DNA of 64,000 nt from assembly GCA_001949185.1 (NCBI GenBank), contig BDGG01000007.1:1198730-1262729 (forward strand). Direction: 5' to 3'. The translations under genes were made by a program, and so were the position numbers. Source of the stretch: Ramazzottius varieornatus (lineage: Eukaryota; Tardigrada; Eutardigrada; Parachela; Ramazzottiidae). Shown here one piece after another: positions 22,314 to 34,554 of the stretch. Every line of letters starts with the position of its first letter. Position 1 is the first letter of the stretch. A model generated the notes under the pieces. It was not told the DNA's origin. It did not search any database and worked only from the letters and a program-made list of their open reading frames with translations.

Positions 22314-25300
22314 GACGCAGCTCTCAACAGTGAGGGAAGGGAGGGAGAAACGTCGGTGGGAAAGCAAAAACGGCGGTCACGTTCGACACGTTTTGCCAGC
22401 ACACGTCGAGGTTGAAGTGGATGCACCGATGAAGAGAGGTCGTTTTCTCATCGGCATCACGGGCAAGACGGCAGGGAAAACACTTGGCATGGTGTATCCA
22501 ACGTGGGATGGCCTGCTCGACGATCGAGAATCATGAGGACAAAGTCCAACCGGAAGTAGTTCCAAAAATCAAGATCAAACCGCAGCCTATTACTCAGTCA
22601 AGACAGCCTCTCTGATTGATTGTTGATTGTTCGCATCACACCACAGCAGCAAAAGATGTCCCGCCTTCTCGATGACGAAGCAGCACAGAGGCAACATGAG
22701 TGACAGCAGAATCAACTAATCAAGCTACCAGCACGACAGCTTTTCTTTGATTGGTCGTGTTTGCCGCCCGCCATCGCTCACGACATTGAGAAAGATTCGG
22801 AAAAACTACCCAAATTGATACTACATCCTTTCTGTTGTATCCTTCAGTTTTCAAGCACACAAATTTACTGGGAAGAAATTCTCCGAAGACCAGAGCTTCC
22901 GCCAGCCAAAGTAGTACCGGACTGGCGAAGCTATGCGCGATAGACCGAAAAGCATTGTATGCTTGGAGAACCCTCTGAGCGCTATCATGGTCGCATGAAA
23001 AAGTAGGCATCATTGTGCGTATCTGTCAGTGGCATAAAGGTGATTTATTTTCATAGTTTCGCTATCCTTTGTGAGATAGCGCAAAACGTTCAAGATATCA
23101 CAGTAAGAATTATCAGCAGCATTTTAAGTTTGCCGATAACACTGGTCCTGATATGTCGGCCAGCAGCTCTTGCATCTCTCTCTCTCTCGTTTAGCCACCC
23201 CACACTATTTCACGAGAAGCAAAAATCCAGATAATACTTTTCAGTCTGGTAGAAGTTTACTCAAACACCGTAGTGTCGGTAGAAGTCGAGTTCCTCCACG
23301 GTGAACTACCATCCCGAAGGCCTGATAGTCTACGCAATTGACCGTCGGTCAATCGGATCCTTCTGAGTATCTTAACTTTCGAATGCAAGAATTTGCGGCG
23401 TTTGGTGCACTAGCCTGTCTGGGTTGAATAATACTCTGTTGGTATCTGGTTTGGCCTGACCGGATTATTATGGAATTGGGCTTCCGTACAGTTAACTATA
23501 TAGCTGAATATAGAACGCAGGTACACGTCAAAGAAGTCGTTTTCTTTTGGCGAACTGTCCTGAACCGATCGCTTTGCGGTCGGTCTCGCCATCTTCCTTC
23601 TCCGGAAATGATTGACAGGGTTTTATTGGATTACTTCTTTGAGACCTGATAAGAACTCCCATTCCCGAAGGAAAGTCCTGCCGGTTCAACGAGGCCATGT
23701 TGGCATTCAGTCCAAGTGACATCGCCGTCCATCCCGACTCTGATAAGAAGACCAACATGGGTATCGCGTTCCCATTGTTTTACCCTGCAATTTTGGCCAG
23801 TTCGCGCCATCAGGTAGGCGATCAAAATTAATCTTTTTCACAGGGTGATAAAACTGTGTACGGATGATAAGGCTTTCCTCTTTACGGGTTCGCTGAGGTT
23901 GAGCCAATTTGTAACAAGCACAGAAGGTGAGCAGACTGGGTAAACGCTGAGCTCATCCAGACACAGAAACTCGTAAACTTTCAGCATTTGGCCCGTTATC
24001 TTCAGTCAATACAAGTCGATTTCTCTTTCCCCATATGACGAAAACCGCTCTTCGCGTCGATGGCCAGTTAACCATCATGAACTTTGATCTGGCCATTAAA
24101 GGCAGTTTATGACCCTCTTCAAACCATCACAATTCTACAGACCTGTGATCTTATCAACTATAGACTGTACTCAATCCATATAAAAATAATAAAAATCACC
24201 ACTGTGGTATAAACAGGTGTCCAACTTTTTTTCTGTTTGATGGTTTCATGGTGTGGCCAACAATGAGGAAGTAAATTTTGATTGTAGTGTAATGAACCAG
24301 CTGGGTGATTTAACTTTGTTGACTGTGTAAACGAGTAAGATACACTGAGGAATATGCTCAAGACGCGCGCCTTGTTTGACGCCTTTGGTGAAAGGCTTTT
24401 GTGAGCCATTTGTCGCGAGGTTGTAAGTCGGCCAGGAATAACAAACAAGAGCCACGCGCGGAACGGTTGAAGGGATTATGATTATAGCCTCACTAATAAC
24501 AAGGGCTTGATTGGGTTGAACAAACGGATCAGGTTGCCTCGGATAACCGACAAAAATACACGCGCTCAAAGGCGGCAAATTTTGGCGCTAATTACTAAGA
24601 GTAAACATAGCCCGAGTTTTTGGCATCATTGCGGCGCTTGATTCGAATCGACCGAAAATCCAAAAAATTTTTGCAAAAAGGATAGAAAGGCTGTGTACCT
24701 CGGGTCGGCACTTTCTAATATGCACTGACGGCCTGCTCCAGTACGCTTTGCTATTCAGATAAACAAAGAGATCGTAGAAGGTGCTGCAAGTAGATTATAT
24801 ACTGCTTGCCGTGTAAGATATCCGAAGTGTTAAACATCGAACGAATTCGAAGTGCCCAATTTCAAATTTTTAAAGAATCGACTGGTACGAAAATTTGAGC
24901 TGCAGTCTAGGGAAGCAATTAACTATCACCTCAGCCCGTCAAAATGTGCTCGTCACTTTCGCCGGCCGCTGGAATGTCTGCTGATCACCATGTTACTCAT
25001 CTTCGCATTCCACACTCATATCTTTCGCTCTGGACCCTGGCTTTGCCTCTCCTCGATCCCAACGGATCTTAATGTGCTTTAATGGCATCGTGATGATGCC
25101 CCGTTGATTTACGGCTTGTCGAGCTTTTATTAATTGGATTAATTGCAGCAACTTTCTCTTCTCTCCCTGACAGGATTTGCTGACATATTCGTCACGTTAA
25201 TGACTTGTCCCCTTCCCTTAAAATTCCGCATTTAATATTCGTTCGCATAATTGGACAGTACAACCAACTCTGAACAAAGATCTGAAGCCCTACATAACCC

Positions 25301-27278
25301 ATTTTACATTCTTGTTTCCCAGGATTTTTGTTGATAAGTTTCCCCAGTAAAGCTAATGCTCATGTGAGGTCACGCTTCTTCGCTTTTCGCTGGTTGAACG
25401 TCGCGTTGCGCTTTCTCGGCGGTAAATTGCAACTCAAAGTTCAGTTCATAAAGTACTTCGTTGTGTGCATTTTTTGCAGGTGGTGTAGATGTTAAACTCA
25501 GATAAAAATAACCGCGTCCAGTCTAAATTGTCCACTGCACAGAAAGAAGGAGGCTTTCGGTTGAGGAAGTACTCTCCACATCGAGAACCGTTTTGGCTGT
25601 TGTTAAATGATGCATATCGAAAAATTCTCTGTGTTGGTTGTTGTTTTAAGCCAGCGTAGGTACTGTGAACAAAATACGTGTGGTATTGAACAGGGCGATC
25701 AAGTGGCCATAGTGGAGTGAAAAAGTGTCATAAATCAAGGCATTGTGGCGCCACGTCCACGATTGTGACGTTGTAACATACCCCAACGAGAATGAGGAGC
25801 GATGAACCGCAAAATCCCCATCAGTCACTCCATGGTCATGTTCTGATGACAATCGTGATCGTAAACTATAGAGGCCAATGTCAAATTTCATTCTGGCAAG
25901 TCTTGACAAGGGAACAGTTTTCACACTTGATCGTGAGCGTGACCGGAGTATGTCGTGCTGGTTAACGTCAGTTGAGACATATTAATTTGGAGAGAAGCTG
26001 GAACTTCGTCAGGACAGATTTCTTCGTTCGGAACGTGGTCTGTGAATTTGTCACTCGGTCGGGAAATTAATCAAATTTATTAATGGACTGGAAATCCATG
26101 TATCCGTCAAAGCACCGGCGAAACTGTTACGTTGTTCGGAAATCTTATATGTCTGGTTATCATTACCCTCCGTGGCCTGTTCAGCGCCCAAAAGGTGAGC
26201 TTTTCAAGAACTATTCAGCAGGTTTATGAACTGTGCTTGCCGAATGGGGTGTTTTTGGTCCTTGTTTGTCCGAGAATTAATTTACTATGGAAATGTTTTG
26301 AGGTGAGTCAGTCACATCTGGCGACGGTGTACGAGTTTTCGCTAAAGTGAGTCGTAGAATACAGGTTCAAACCCAGTGTTCTGCTCTCCTTCTGCTGGAA
26401 CCAATCAGGCATGGGCTGATGTCACTAGATACCTCCTACGATTCAGTAGTCTCCCCGTAAATTCTGCCGACTTGTTGCGGCCAGCAACAGGTTTTCGCGG
26501 TACGACACCTCTCTTTCGTATAAACCCACTCTTTCCCACTAGAGGGATCTTTGGCAGATCATTCGAAGACTTCTTTCGCTCGTAATCCTGTGTCGCGATA
26601 TCTGTTACCGTAAATTATTATCGAGGTGGTATCTTTATCGTTGCGCTAACGCCTCCAGAGTGATAAGTGGGCTGTTGCGGATTAGTACGGCCGTTCGGTG
26701 CACAGGAGCTTTCGAGTTTTGGTTTGTTCGGCGTATCTGGTATCGCCTTTCTTCAATATCCCGTGGTTGTTGAGGGGCCTTCTGTCGTTCATATCTATCC
26801 TATCTCCCCGTATCGCTAACGACCTGCTGACAAGGGATATCCACACAGAAGCTGCTGGTGTTGCATGCGGGCTCAATAGCCACTGCGTGACTTGTGAGGT
26901 TGATAATCAGACGGCGAATCGACGTGATAAGATTGCCTCCTCATTTGCCTAACACCATATCGTGTCGCCTCACGCATAACTCGCGATAAGAACACCTCTT
27001 TCATATCAACAGGTAATATTTCAAAATTGCTAGTGTGAGCTTCTGTTCATGACTGATCATCTTTGTGCAGCCCACAACTAGGAAACTGCCCGGTATTCTG
27101 TACTAAACTTGAAAGATATCCACCGTGCTGAATATAAAGACCGCGATCTCAACATAACCGCAATACCAGGCTTTCGCGACCAGCATAAAAATGATCTTTC
27201 ATATTTGACACGTTTTGGTACAGAAAAATATCGTGGAAAATCACCCAAACTGAATCGTCCGCTGCACCGCAGTTATTG
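22314..27278. other. Five-kb stretch without a supported gene
   Basis: Both strands carry only short ORFs with no domain or chain of in-phase splice sites. A donor-like gtgagc after a short ATG frame near 26087-26196 has no partner exon I can find. A short CT microsatellite lies near 23172. The region may hold distant regulatory DNA for the genes on either side. Confidence 0.5.
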
Positions 27279-28560
27279 TTAAGGGGTTGCTTGATAAACT
27301 TTGACTGCACACTTACTCCGTGTATTATTATTCAATCGTATCATGGGCAGAGTTTCGGCCACTATCAAGATGTCGCAAAGGCTACTCGCTAAGGTAGTCG
27401 TCAATCTCAAGTCTTTCGTAATTTCCACTGGGCCTGTTGACTCGGTAAGAAGGAGCCAACAGGTAGGCGCTATCACTTTTTCATTGTTCTGGGTGAGACT
27501 AGGATGGGTCCGTTGATGGACAGGTGGACAATAGGCCAGTTCCTTCTGAGCAAACTTTCGCCAGCACCTCGTGATGGCGTGTAGCACCTCCGTGGCACTC
27601 CGGCTGGCTATGGCAGTAGCATCTGCTCGTCCAAAGGTCGCCACCGGTATGCACAAGCAGTGCGTCACCCGCCATGGCTCCAGTCAGCAAACACTGGCCT
27701 GGTCCGGTACCGTACAGTTCCGTACGAGCCAGTACCTTACCTTCCTTCGTTACGCCACGTTCTTCCCTCAGTTTCTTCATATTCACTCGGTTTATAACCG
27801 AGGTCTTATCAAGACTGGCGAGCTTTACTATCTTGTTCGCTGGGTGTTCTAATGGTGGCAATAACTGCCCCAATATTGATTGCTTAATCGCTGTTCGAAC
27901 AGATTCCCCGTTTCTCTCCCGCTGCGCTAACTTATCCCATCTCACCATCCTAATCGAATTTATCGCTTGATTTAGCAAATCTCTAACACGAATATCTGCG
28001 TGTGTTGTATCAAGGGAGATTCTAAATTCATCGTTAATTTTTAGCACGGTAAGATAGCACTTGATTCGTTCTTCGAAAGTGGATAATTTTAGTACCAATA
28101 TCGGACTAAATTTAAATATCTATCAGATAAAATACTTACAGTGGTTCGTGGCAAGATATTCTGGTTGGAGCTGTATCTCAGTGTGAAATTCGAAGGGTAA
28201 CTTTGGCTTTTGAAGGAAAGAGGCTCTTGTGAGATGTGATAAAGATCTGGCGGTTACCTGTAAATGGACTGTGGAATGGCATTTGTTCTTTCGTTTGTCG
28301 AAGCATCTCTGTGATGACAGACATTGTGTGCTCTACAAGAATGCCTTTCTTGACTTGGGCATTGTTAGCCAACTGTATAGTGCTAAATTAGCACTTTTTT
28401 GCCTTCTCTTGATTCTCGGCTGGCACACGCCAAGGTGATCCTCTCGCACATACTCACTGAAAGAATGATGATGAACAAAGTCAAACATCCTCTTTTCACG
28501 CTGACCAATTCCACCCCGTAAACCAGCTTTGTAACAATAGAAGACGCAGGCTTTAACTCT
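27279..28560 (-). CDS. Unidentified spliced gene
   Basis: Three internal exons join in phase with good splice sites: 28372-28258 (LANNAQVKKGILVEH...), a 31-nt exon 28170-28140 and 28105-27741 (TFEERIKCYLTVLKIND, RDLLNQAINSIRMVRWDKLA, RTAIKQSILGQLLPPLEH). A probable earlier exon ends FIIILS before gtgagt near 28458. One or two 3' exons continue to about 27279, possibly including ATEVLHAITRCWRKFAQKEL, but their frame is unsettled. The protein is helical and charged, without a signal or a motif I recognise. It is transcribed away from the GATA gene and could share its upstream region. Confidence 0.5.
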
Positions 28561-28723
28561 GAAACGTCATTGAACAACAAAATATTTATCCCAAAACACC
28601 GTGGAGGAATGCCCAAAGCTGGAAAGATGTCAGTGACTGCAGGAGGCAGATTTCATAATTTGAATAAAAGCGGACCGGGTAATTCAGCGGCATCGTTGTT
28701 GATTTTTTTCTGTATCTGCAGGA

Positions 28724-31700
28724 ATGCACTACATGGCGACTCCGTGGGCAAACGAACACAACAGCGAGCCGGCCGGTTCCAATGGCAGCACAGGCTCGGC
28801 TTCCTGCAGTCCGCGCCGATCCAGCCCCGTCGACGGATCTCCGGTGCCGCATGCGCAGTCCACCACCCACGCCTACTCGACCATCTCCCCGCACCACAGT
28901 AACACTCCACCGATGCAGCCCATGACCGAGAACGTTCAAGAGTCTATCCAGCCCGAACACCGTCGTCCCTCCGTCCTAGTCGCAGCGCCCTCTGCCGACA
29001 CTTCCTCCTACACTCCGAGTATGGAACCAGCTAGCACACTCCTCAGCCGCGCCAGTGCCGCTGCCGGACTGGACACCATGACGACCTATAGTCTGACCCA
29101 GGTTACACCGGACGAGATGCAGCAAAGTATGGAGATGTACGGAAGTTACAATCCTTCTTCGTATTATGGAACCAACAGCACAGCTTCGTATTCCACACCC
29201 TACTCCGCTGAGTTACTGCGATCGCAAACTGGCCAACAAGTGTCCTCGTACAACGTCCTTCAGCCCGTCAGCTACGGTACGACCAACGACGGAAGAGGAG
29301 GTATCATGCCGCAGGTGCAGGTTAACCAGACGGCAACGTATTGGGCCTCGCCCTATGATGCTTATGGACGTTCTGGTCAAGCCTACTACCAGACACCGAC
29401 GGCTGGACCAAGCAATGGGTTCTGTTCCAGCAGAAGCGGCATGATGCCGGGATACCCGTTCACTCCTGGTTCGACGGATATGACCTGGGCAGCGAGTTCG
29501 ACGCCGGCCTTCAGCGCCGACTCGTCGCTTCATTCCGTGGTGAGAAACGCCACAATGCCACGTCAAATGGTCAACTATGGAGGTGCGTTCCGAATATGAA
29601 TTTTGGCATAAGCTTAAAGGGAAGTCCGAGAGATTCTACTCTTGCAACGGGCAACAGCTCTCAGTTCTCACCTGTCATCTCAAGTGGCGCACAGTTTCGT
29701 TGGTGCTGGCCGCAAGCGTGCGCCACTTGGAACAACAACCTGAAGCGTTTCTATCGGAGTCTCCCAGTTTTCACGGTTTCAAGTGACGCTTCGGTATTCA
29801 TTCGGAACAAGTCTCTTTTTGTGTTTCAGAGTACAATGTAGAGGCTGATCCGTACATCGAAGGAAGGGAATGTGTCAATTGCAGCGCGTTGGTACGTGAT
29901 CCGGTGAGTTAACCATGGTGTCAGACTAGAAGGAATTTTCCATTGTGGGAAGCGTCAACACTGCGGTGACTGCGTGGCACCACGGTGTGAGCGTATATTT
30001 GGCGATGTTTTTATTTACCTTCCTTATCCACTTGCAGCATACTCCACTGTGGCGTCGGGACCAGAATGGACATTACTTATGTAACGCTTGCGGACTCTAC
30101 AAGCGCGTCAACACGGTGAATCGGCCACTGTCCAAACCATCGAAGCGCATGGTAAATCTTATGCTTTGTGTTTCCCTTACAGGTTTTGCGATAGCTGTAG
30201 AAAATCGCACGTTTCTCATTAGTCCTCACGACGAGCTGTTTATGTCGCAAACGGTTGATTTAAAATTTGAGTTTGCTTGATCAACGGAAATTAGTCGTGA
30301 GTGAGGCAAAATTGGATTTTTCGCAAGTCTCGGAAACGACACCGGAAATGCGCGAGTTTTGCGGGGTATGGCTGTAGGCAAACTTTGCCTCCTGACTAAG
30401 TTGAAATTCATGGTTTTCTCTCTGGCTAGTCTCTGTCTTCCGATATCCCCGACACTAACAGGTATCAAGAATCCCTTACGCGAAACGCTATCTCGCAACG
30501 TGAAGCACTATGCAGATAAAGATCAGCTGAGAAGTGTAAATTTGAAATTTTGAGTCAAGTGTGCAGAGAATAATCCGTTTTCGCTTTCAAGATAAGCTAC
30601 TCGAGGGCTGCTTATCTTGAAAGCAAAACTTCGTAATCCACTTTCAAGATCAACACAATCAACGGAGTTTAACGGCCTGTCGTGAGGAGGACTATTGTGT
30701 ACACGCACAGCGGGAAATAATAGGACAGGCCTTTTTCGCTACGGCGGTACGGAAGCACGTATGTGCGCGACCAGTTCACACTAATGCACTTTTCGACATT
30801 CTTCTACGATCAGATTTCCATTTTGCCGTCCTTTCCGCCTGTCCCATGATTTTTACTGTCTCATAATTTCCCATCGAGCGTGTACTTCTTTCTCATAGTT
30901 TGAATGTTGAGCAAGTTGCTTTCAGTTCGAATTCGCCTTTAATAGTTCCGTTCCAGTGCAATTTTCTACGAGCCGTTAATTTATAGATTGACTTCTGCCT
31001 GTATGGATCAATCGCAAGCTTTGTTCTTGCAGCAAAACACATCGCGACGCTCCGGTCTAGTCTGCTCCAACTGCAACACTCACACCACGACTCTCTGGCG
31101 CCGGAACAACGATGGCGAACCCGTCTGTAACGCTTGTGGGCTCTACTACAAACTTCATAGTGTAAGCATTAGGAATTTTTCACCAAACTTTGTTGCTGTA
31201 CTCCTTTCGAGCCAGTCAAACATTCCATGAATCCTCTAACGAGCGGTTGTGGTGTGAGTTCAATAAATTTCACCTTGAAGGTTCATCGACCAGTGGCCAT
31301 GCGTAAAGACGCCATCCAAACCCGGAAGCGCAAGCCCCGCAGCCAAGGCAGCTCTTCCAAAAAAGGCACCTCCGACGGATCTAGCCGTCCTTCCAAGACC
31401 ACTTCTGACATGGATATGACCAAGCCCTCTAACGCCCTACCATTCGGTGGTCTGCCCAACGGCCTCACCACTTCTGTCATCACGTCCACCGGCTACACCT
31501 TCCCGTCCTACCTTCCGTCGACCCAAGTCATGCCAGAGGCTTCCTACGCTCAGTTTAAGAACGAACCCGAAGCTGAAATGGATAACAGCAACATGGAGCC
31601 TCCACGAGATGTTTATAACGGTCCGACTGACCAACCGCCCATGAATCACTCCGAGCCTTCGAACCAAAACGACATGTCGCCAGATCCACCTACCGCGATG

Positions 31701-31727
31701 ATGCCTACTTCCCAAACCGTCAACTAA
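28724..31727 (+). CDS. GATA-family transcription factor with two zinc fingers, 536 aa
   Basis: Five coding exons join in phase: 28724-29582, 29830-29891, 30038-30151, 31033-31161 and 31281-31727. A low-complexity, Ser/Thr/Tyr/Gln/Pro-rich N-terminus of about 290 residues, a likely activation region, precedes the first finger, ECVNCSAL then [20 protein letters not shown]. The second finger reads [19 protein letters not shown] and [11 protein letters not shown], followed by the basic tail [16 protein letters not shown]. Both are C-x2-C-x17-C-x2-C. This matches GATA1/2/3, pannier and elt-1, which bind WGATAR sites to control haematopoietic, ectodermal or gut lineages. Introns split the first finger between its cysteine pairs and interrupt the tail of the second. 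An acceptor just before ATG 28724 implies a non-coding first exon. The 881-bp intron before the second finger holds a palindromic GATA-site hairpin and a transposon remnant. Confidence 0.96.
29682..29728. repeat. Short hairpin carrying GTGCGCCACTT ends
   Basis: AAGTGGCGCAC at 29682-29692 and its exact inverse GTGCGCCACTT at 29718-29728 enclose 25 bases, inside a GATA-gene intron. It belongs to the dispersed motif family described in the findings. Confidence 0.55.
30583..30624. promoter_or_regulatory. Palindrome of two canonical GATA sites in a GATA-gene intron
   Basis: A perfect 15-bp inverted repeat (GCTTTCAAGATAAGC, its inverse at 30610-30624) encloses a 12-bp loop. Each arm contains AGATAAG, the consensus site for GATA factors. 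Its place in the 881-bp intron of the GATA gene suggests an autoregulatory element, but chance or a small transposon remnant cannot be excluded. Confidence 0.45.
30727..30885 (+). repeat. Partial copy of the 16376-17128 element
   Basis: About 160 bp match 16960-17105 in the same orientation, including ACACTAATGCACTTTTCGA and TTTTGCCGTC-TTTCCGCCTG-CCCAT. The terminal CAGTCCG end is absent. It lies in the GATA-gene intron 30152-31032. Confidence 0.68.
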
Positions 31728-32309
31728 TTTCCTAAAGCCAAAGTTTCGACAATGTCAAGTCCGCCCCAAAGTGTTCCTTCCCATTCCCGGCTCAAGTTTC
31801 TCCAAGTGTACTTACCAAATATTCAAAATATCATTTTATTTCTTTATGCAAGTATAACCACTCTAAGCTAATGATGTGAAAGACAGCTGCCCATAAGAAG
31901 CTGTTTTCTTTTTCTGTCTTGCACTTTACCACTCTACCTTTCCCATGCTGTGCCGTGCTTGTATTCTGACGTCCTTGTTTTCATGTGGCGACAGTGTTAT
32001 TTTGAATTAATTTCGTTTTGATACTCAACGAGTACTTTTTAGAGTTCACTTTTGACTTCCTTCGGTGCAAACAGCGTTTGAACAAAGAGGCTGTGACGGA
32101 ATAAAGTACGCGAGCTGAACAACGAAGATTTTCGTCCGCGCCATGAGAGCTTCAGTGGAAAGTTTGCAAAAGTTCAAATGGCGAGGAATTCCAAATGAAC
32201 GACAGGACTACAAAAAGCTCGGAGCGACCCAACATGTCTTTTTACAAAAGATCTGAATGAAGAAGCAACTTGTCGAAATTCTTGAACTCGATGGCACTTT
32301 CTGGTTGCG
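31728..32309. other. 3' flank, no supported gene
   Basis: This AT-richer stretch holds the GATA gene's 3' UTR and the intergenic space between convergent genes. I see no ORF or repeat of note. Confidence 0.5.
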
Positions 32310-32567
32310 TTACTGACGGTTGATGGATCGTTGAGTCAGCGGCTTGCTTCCAACTTGCGGCTTGGACGGCTTTTCTTGTCCGAATGCCTGCTGGACAGTC
32401 TTGACGATAAATAGTCCGATTACGTGAGAAGTGATGCCGTTGAGTAATGACCGGATGATTTTCAAACTAAGGTTTTCCCATGGCGGAACTGAATCAAAAA
32501 AGCCCTTCTTTGGTAATTTTCTGTTCGGTTTTTGCATACTTCGTACCATACGTTTGCGTCTGGGCAT
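32310..32567 (-). CDS. Small single-pass membrane protein, 85 aa, unidentified
   Basis: A single-exon frame encodes a strongly basic N-terminus (MPRRKRMVRSMQKPNRKLPKK), a middle stretch PPWENLSLKIIRSLLNG, one moderately hydrophobic helix (ITSHVIGLFIVKTVQQAF) and a polar, Lys/Gln-rich C-terminus. The layout suits a small mitochondrial or ER tail-anchored protein, but I recognise no family. The balanced composition over its whole length is the main support. It may be one exon of a longer gene. Confidence 0.5.
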   Translation of the reverse strand: MPRRKRMVRSMQKPNRKLPKKGFFDSVPPWENLSLKIIRSLLNGITSHVIGLFIVKTVQQAFGQEKPSKPQVGSKPLTQRSINRQ

Positions 32568-32930
32568 GTTCGGGAAAATCTAATAATGTTGTTGAACGGG
32601 AGGCCGACGGACGAAACTACAGAAAATTGTCGTTATAATCAGCGCATGTTCTCCCGATTGGTGACTGGAAGAGTGCGCCGCTTAAGATGGCAGTCCTGTA
32701 CGATTCGTTCGCCGGCCTCCCAAACACTTTGGCCGCAAAGAAACAAATCTCTTTCGCTGTGACCATTTTCATGTGGTAAAGAAACGGTCTTTACTTTGCA
32801 AGGTAATTTACACTGCACTGTATAAAACAGTCAAATTTCCTTATCTTGCACACGTGAGTGATCTCGTCACGCAAAACATCGGCCAACGTCACCGGACTTG
32901 TCATTTTCAGTTGTCCTAGAATCGGACTAT

Positions 32931-33494
32931 TCATCGACTGACCTTAGGCCCAACTTCCACATTTCTGCTATTCCCGGAAACATTCCCTTGTACTCCGCTG
33001 CGTCCGCCTTGCTCACTTCTCTGACGACCATATTCCAGCACTGCTCCTCCACTCCACTGAGCTCCACCTTGCAGCCATTGCATCTTCGCGTCCATTCGAG
33101 CCATGTCCTCGGCGTGGATGAAGAGGCAAGCGTCGCCGAAGCAACAAAAGCCGGTATCCAGCATTCGACGGCAGAACTTGGTCTTGTAGCGTGGATCGAC
33201 AGCCGGCATCATCAGCTCCGATTCGTGATGGGCACGACGGCACTCTTTTCCTCGTCGACAACCACGAGGAAGAAAGAAATCGACACACATCTCGGTTCGA
33301 GCGGTAAGCATGGCTTTGTCGGGAGGAGGATGGTCCAAAAAGGGCGCCGGCGAGAAAAGAACACTGGATGTCAGAGGCCGGTTCCGCCAGACAGTGTGTT
33401 GCGCAGCCTTTGGACTGGACGTTGGATGGATCATCGGCAAGACTGGTGTCGTCGCTGACGGCGGCGGGAAGCGGAAGTTGGCCGATGTCGACAT
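32931..33494 (-). CDS. Tandem CCCH zinc-finger RNA-binding protein, 187 aa
   Basis: An uninterrupted frame carries two C-x8-C-x5-C-x3-H fingers at residues about 69-130: C-VDFFLPRG-C-RRGKE-C-RRA-H, then the lead-in YKTKFC, RRMLDTGF-C, CFGDA-C and LFI-H. This is the tristetraprolin / PIE-1 / OMA / MEX class, which binds AU-rich or related 3' UTR elements and controls mRNA decay or translation, often in germ cells and early embryos. The N-terminus is Pro/Ser/Thr-rich and the C-terminus Gly/Ser/Gln-rich, as is usual. The second finger has the family lead-in, while the first has ARTEM instead. The start MSTSANF is the first ATG in frame. Confidence 0.86.
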   Translation of the reverse strand: MSTSANFRFPPPSATTPVLPMIHPTSSPKAAQHTVWRNRPLTSSVLFSPAPFLDHPPPDKAMLTARTEMCVDFFLPRGCRRGKECRRAHHESELMMPAVDPRYKTKFCRRMLDTGFCCFGDACLFIHAEDMARMDAKMQWLQGGAQWSGGAVLEYGRQRSEQGGRSGVQGNVSGNSRNVEVGPKVSR

Positions 33495-33543
33495 GGCGGT
33501 TTTTGCAGGGTCTTCGCGACTGGCACCTCGCCACTAAAACCAA

Positions 33544-34504
33544 AATTTATGATGGATTTCTTAGGTCATCAGAAATCAGGAAAACACCGATCACTGGACG
33601 AAACTTGTGCCTGTTCGGAAAAACGACAAGTTGAAAATGTGAGTAATAGGCTTGTAGAATAACACCTTTTGACGTTGAGCTGATCCTTTCGGTATGATGA
33701 AGGCCATGTCAAAGCTGAGAAGTTGTTTTGGACGACTGGCCGCAGTAGAATTTTCTACGAAGAGTAAATTGTGCAAAGAGCGAGAAGGAAGACGACTGAG
33801 CGAAGCGACTGAAGTGTGGGAATCTTTATGCTGACTGACGCCTTCGATAACGGGGTTTTCAACATCGCGATAGGCTGGTGACTTGTACTTCGCGTTGTAT
33901 GTTTTTTTCTGATGGAGTTAGCACTTCGGGTACACTGAGCAGAGAGATGCTGTTGAAGTTGGACAAAGGAAAAATTCTTGGTTGTTTCGACTTTTGGCGC
34001 GACAGTGATTTACCGTAAATGCGTGCGCCCTATGGACCCTTCTGCATCTTTTCTGCCATACGCTTCACTGACTGTTGGGCATTGCGATAGAAGACCAAGG
34101 AAAGGCGCGAGATGTGCGTGTGGGTAAGGTGAGTTGTGCAAAACGATACTTCTTAGTAATCAAGATCTCAACGTGCGACCATCGTACACTGTCTACAAGA
34201 AAAAACCGACACCCGTATCGTCGTTGTACTCGAGCTCTAGTTCCTCAGCGTAGAAGAGTCCAAATACGCTGAAACTTTTCACAAACGTAGAGCGTTAACT
34301 CTAGTACACTGTAGTATGGTTGGTATTGTCTAGGTTCGCAAGCATTCGTTAGAAAAATTCGAGGACCCAGAAATGAAGGGTGAGCAGAAGTTACTTCTGA
34401 ACACTCGCCTCCACCAAAAATATAGTTATTCCCCAACCCTAACTCCAATTCCCTCCAAAAAACACCGGGGTAGGCAACAATTCAACGGCTACAATACACA
34501 ATAA
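33544..34504. other. Intergenic, no supported gene
   Basis: No exon or repeat can be supported between the CCCH gene and the transposon. Confidence 0.5.
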
Positions 34505-34554
34505 ACAGTCAGCTGATTTCTTTATGCTGGAATGTTCAGGGAATTTTCTTCAGA

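Noticed and set aside
26300-26380. T-loop-like GGTTCAAACCC
   Set aside because: No matching acceptor, D or anticodon arms upstream.
28586-29566. Long minus-strand ORFs opposite the GATA gene
   Set aside because: They are shadows of the GC-rich, codon-biased first GATA exon, with no protein-like features.
33013-33543. Overlapping ORFs on both strands across the CCCH gene
   Set aside because: Only the minus frame at 33494-32931 holds both zinc fingers intact.
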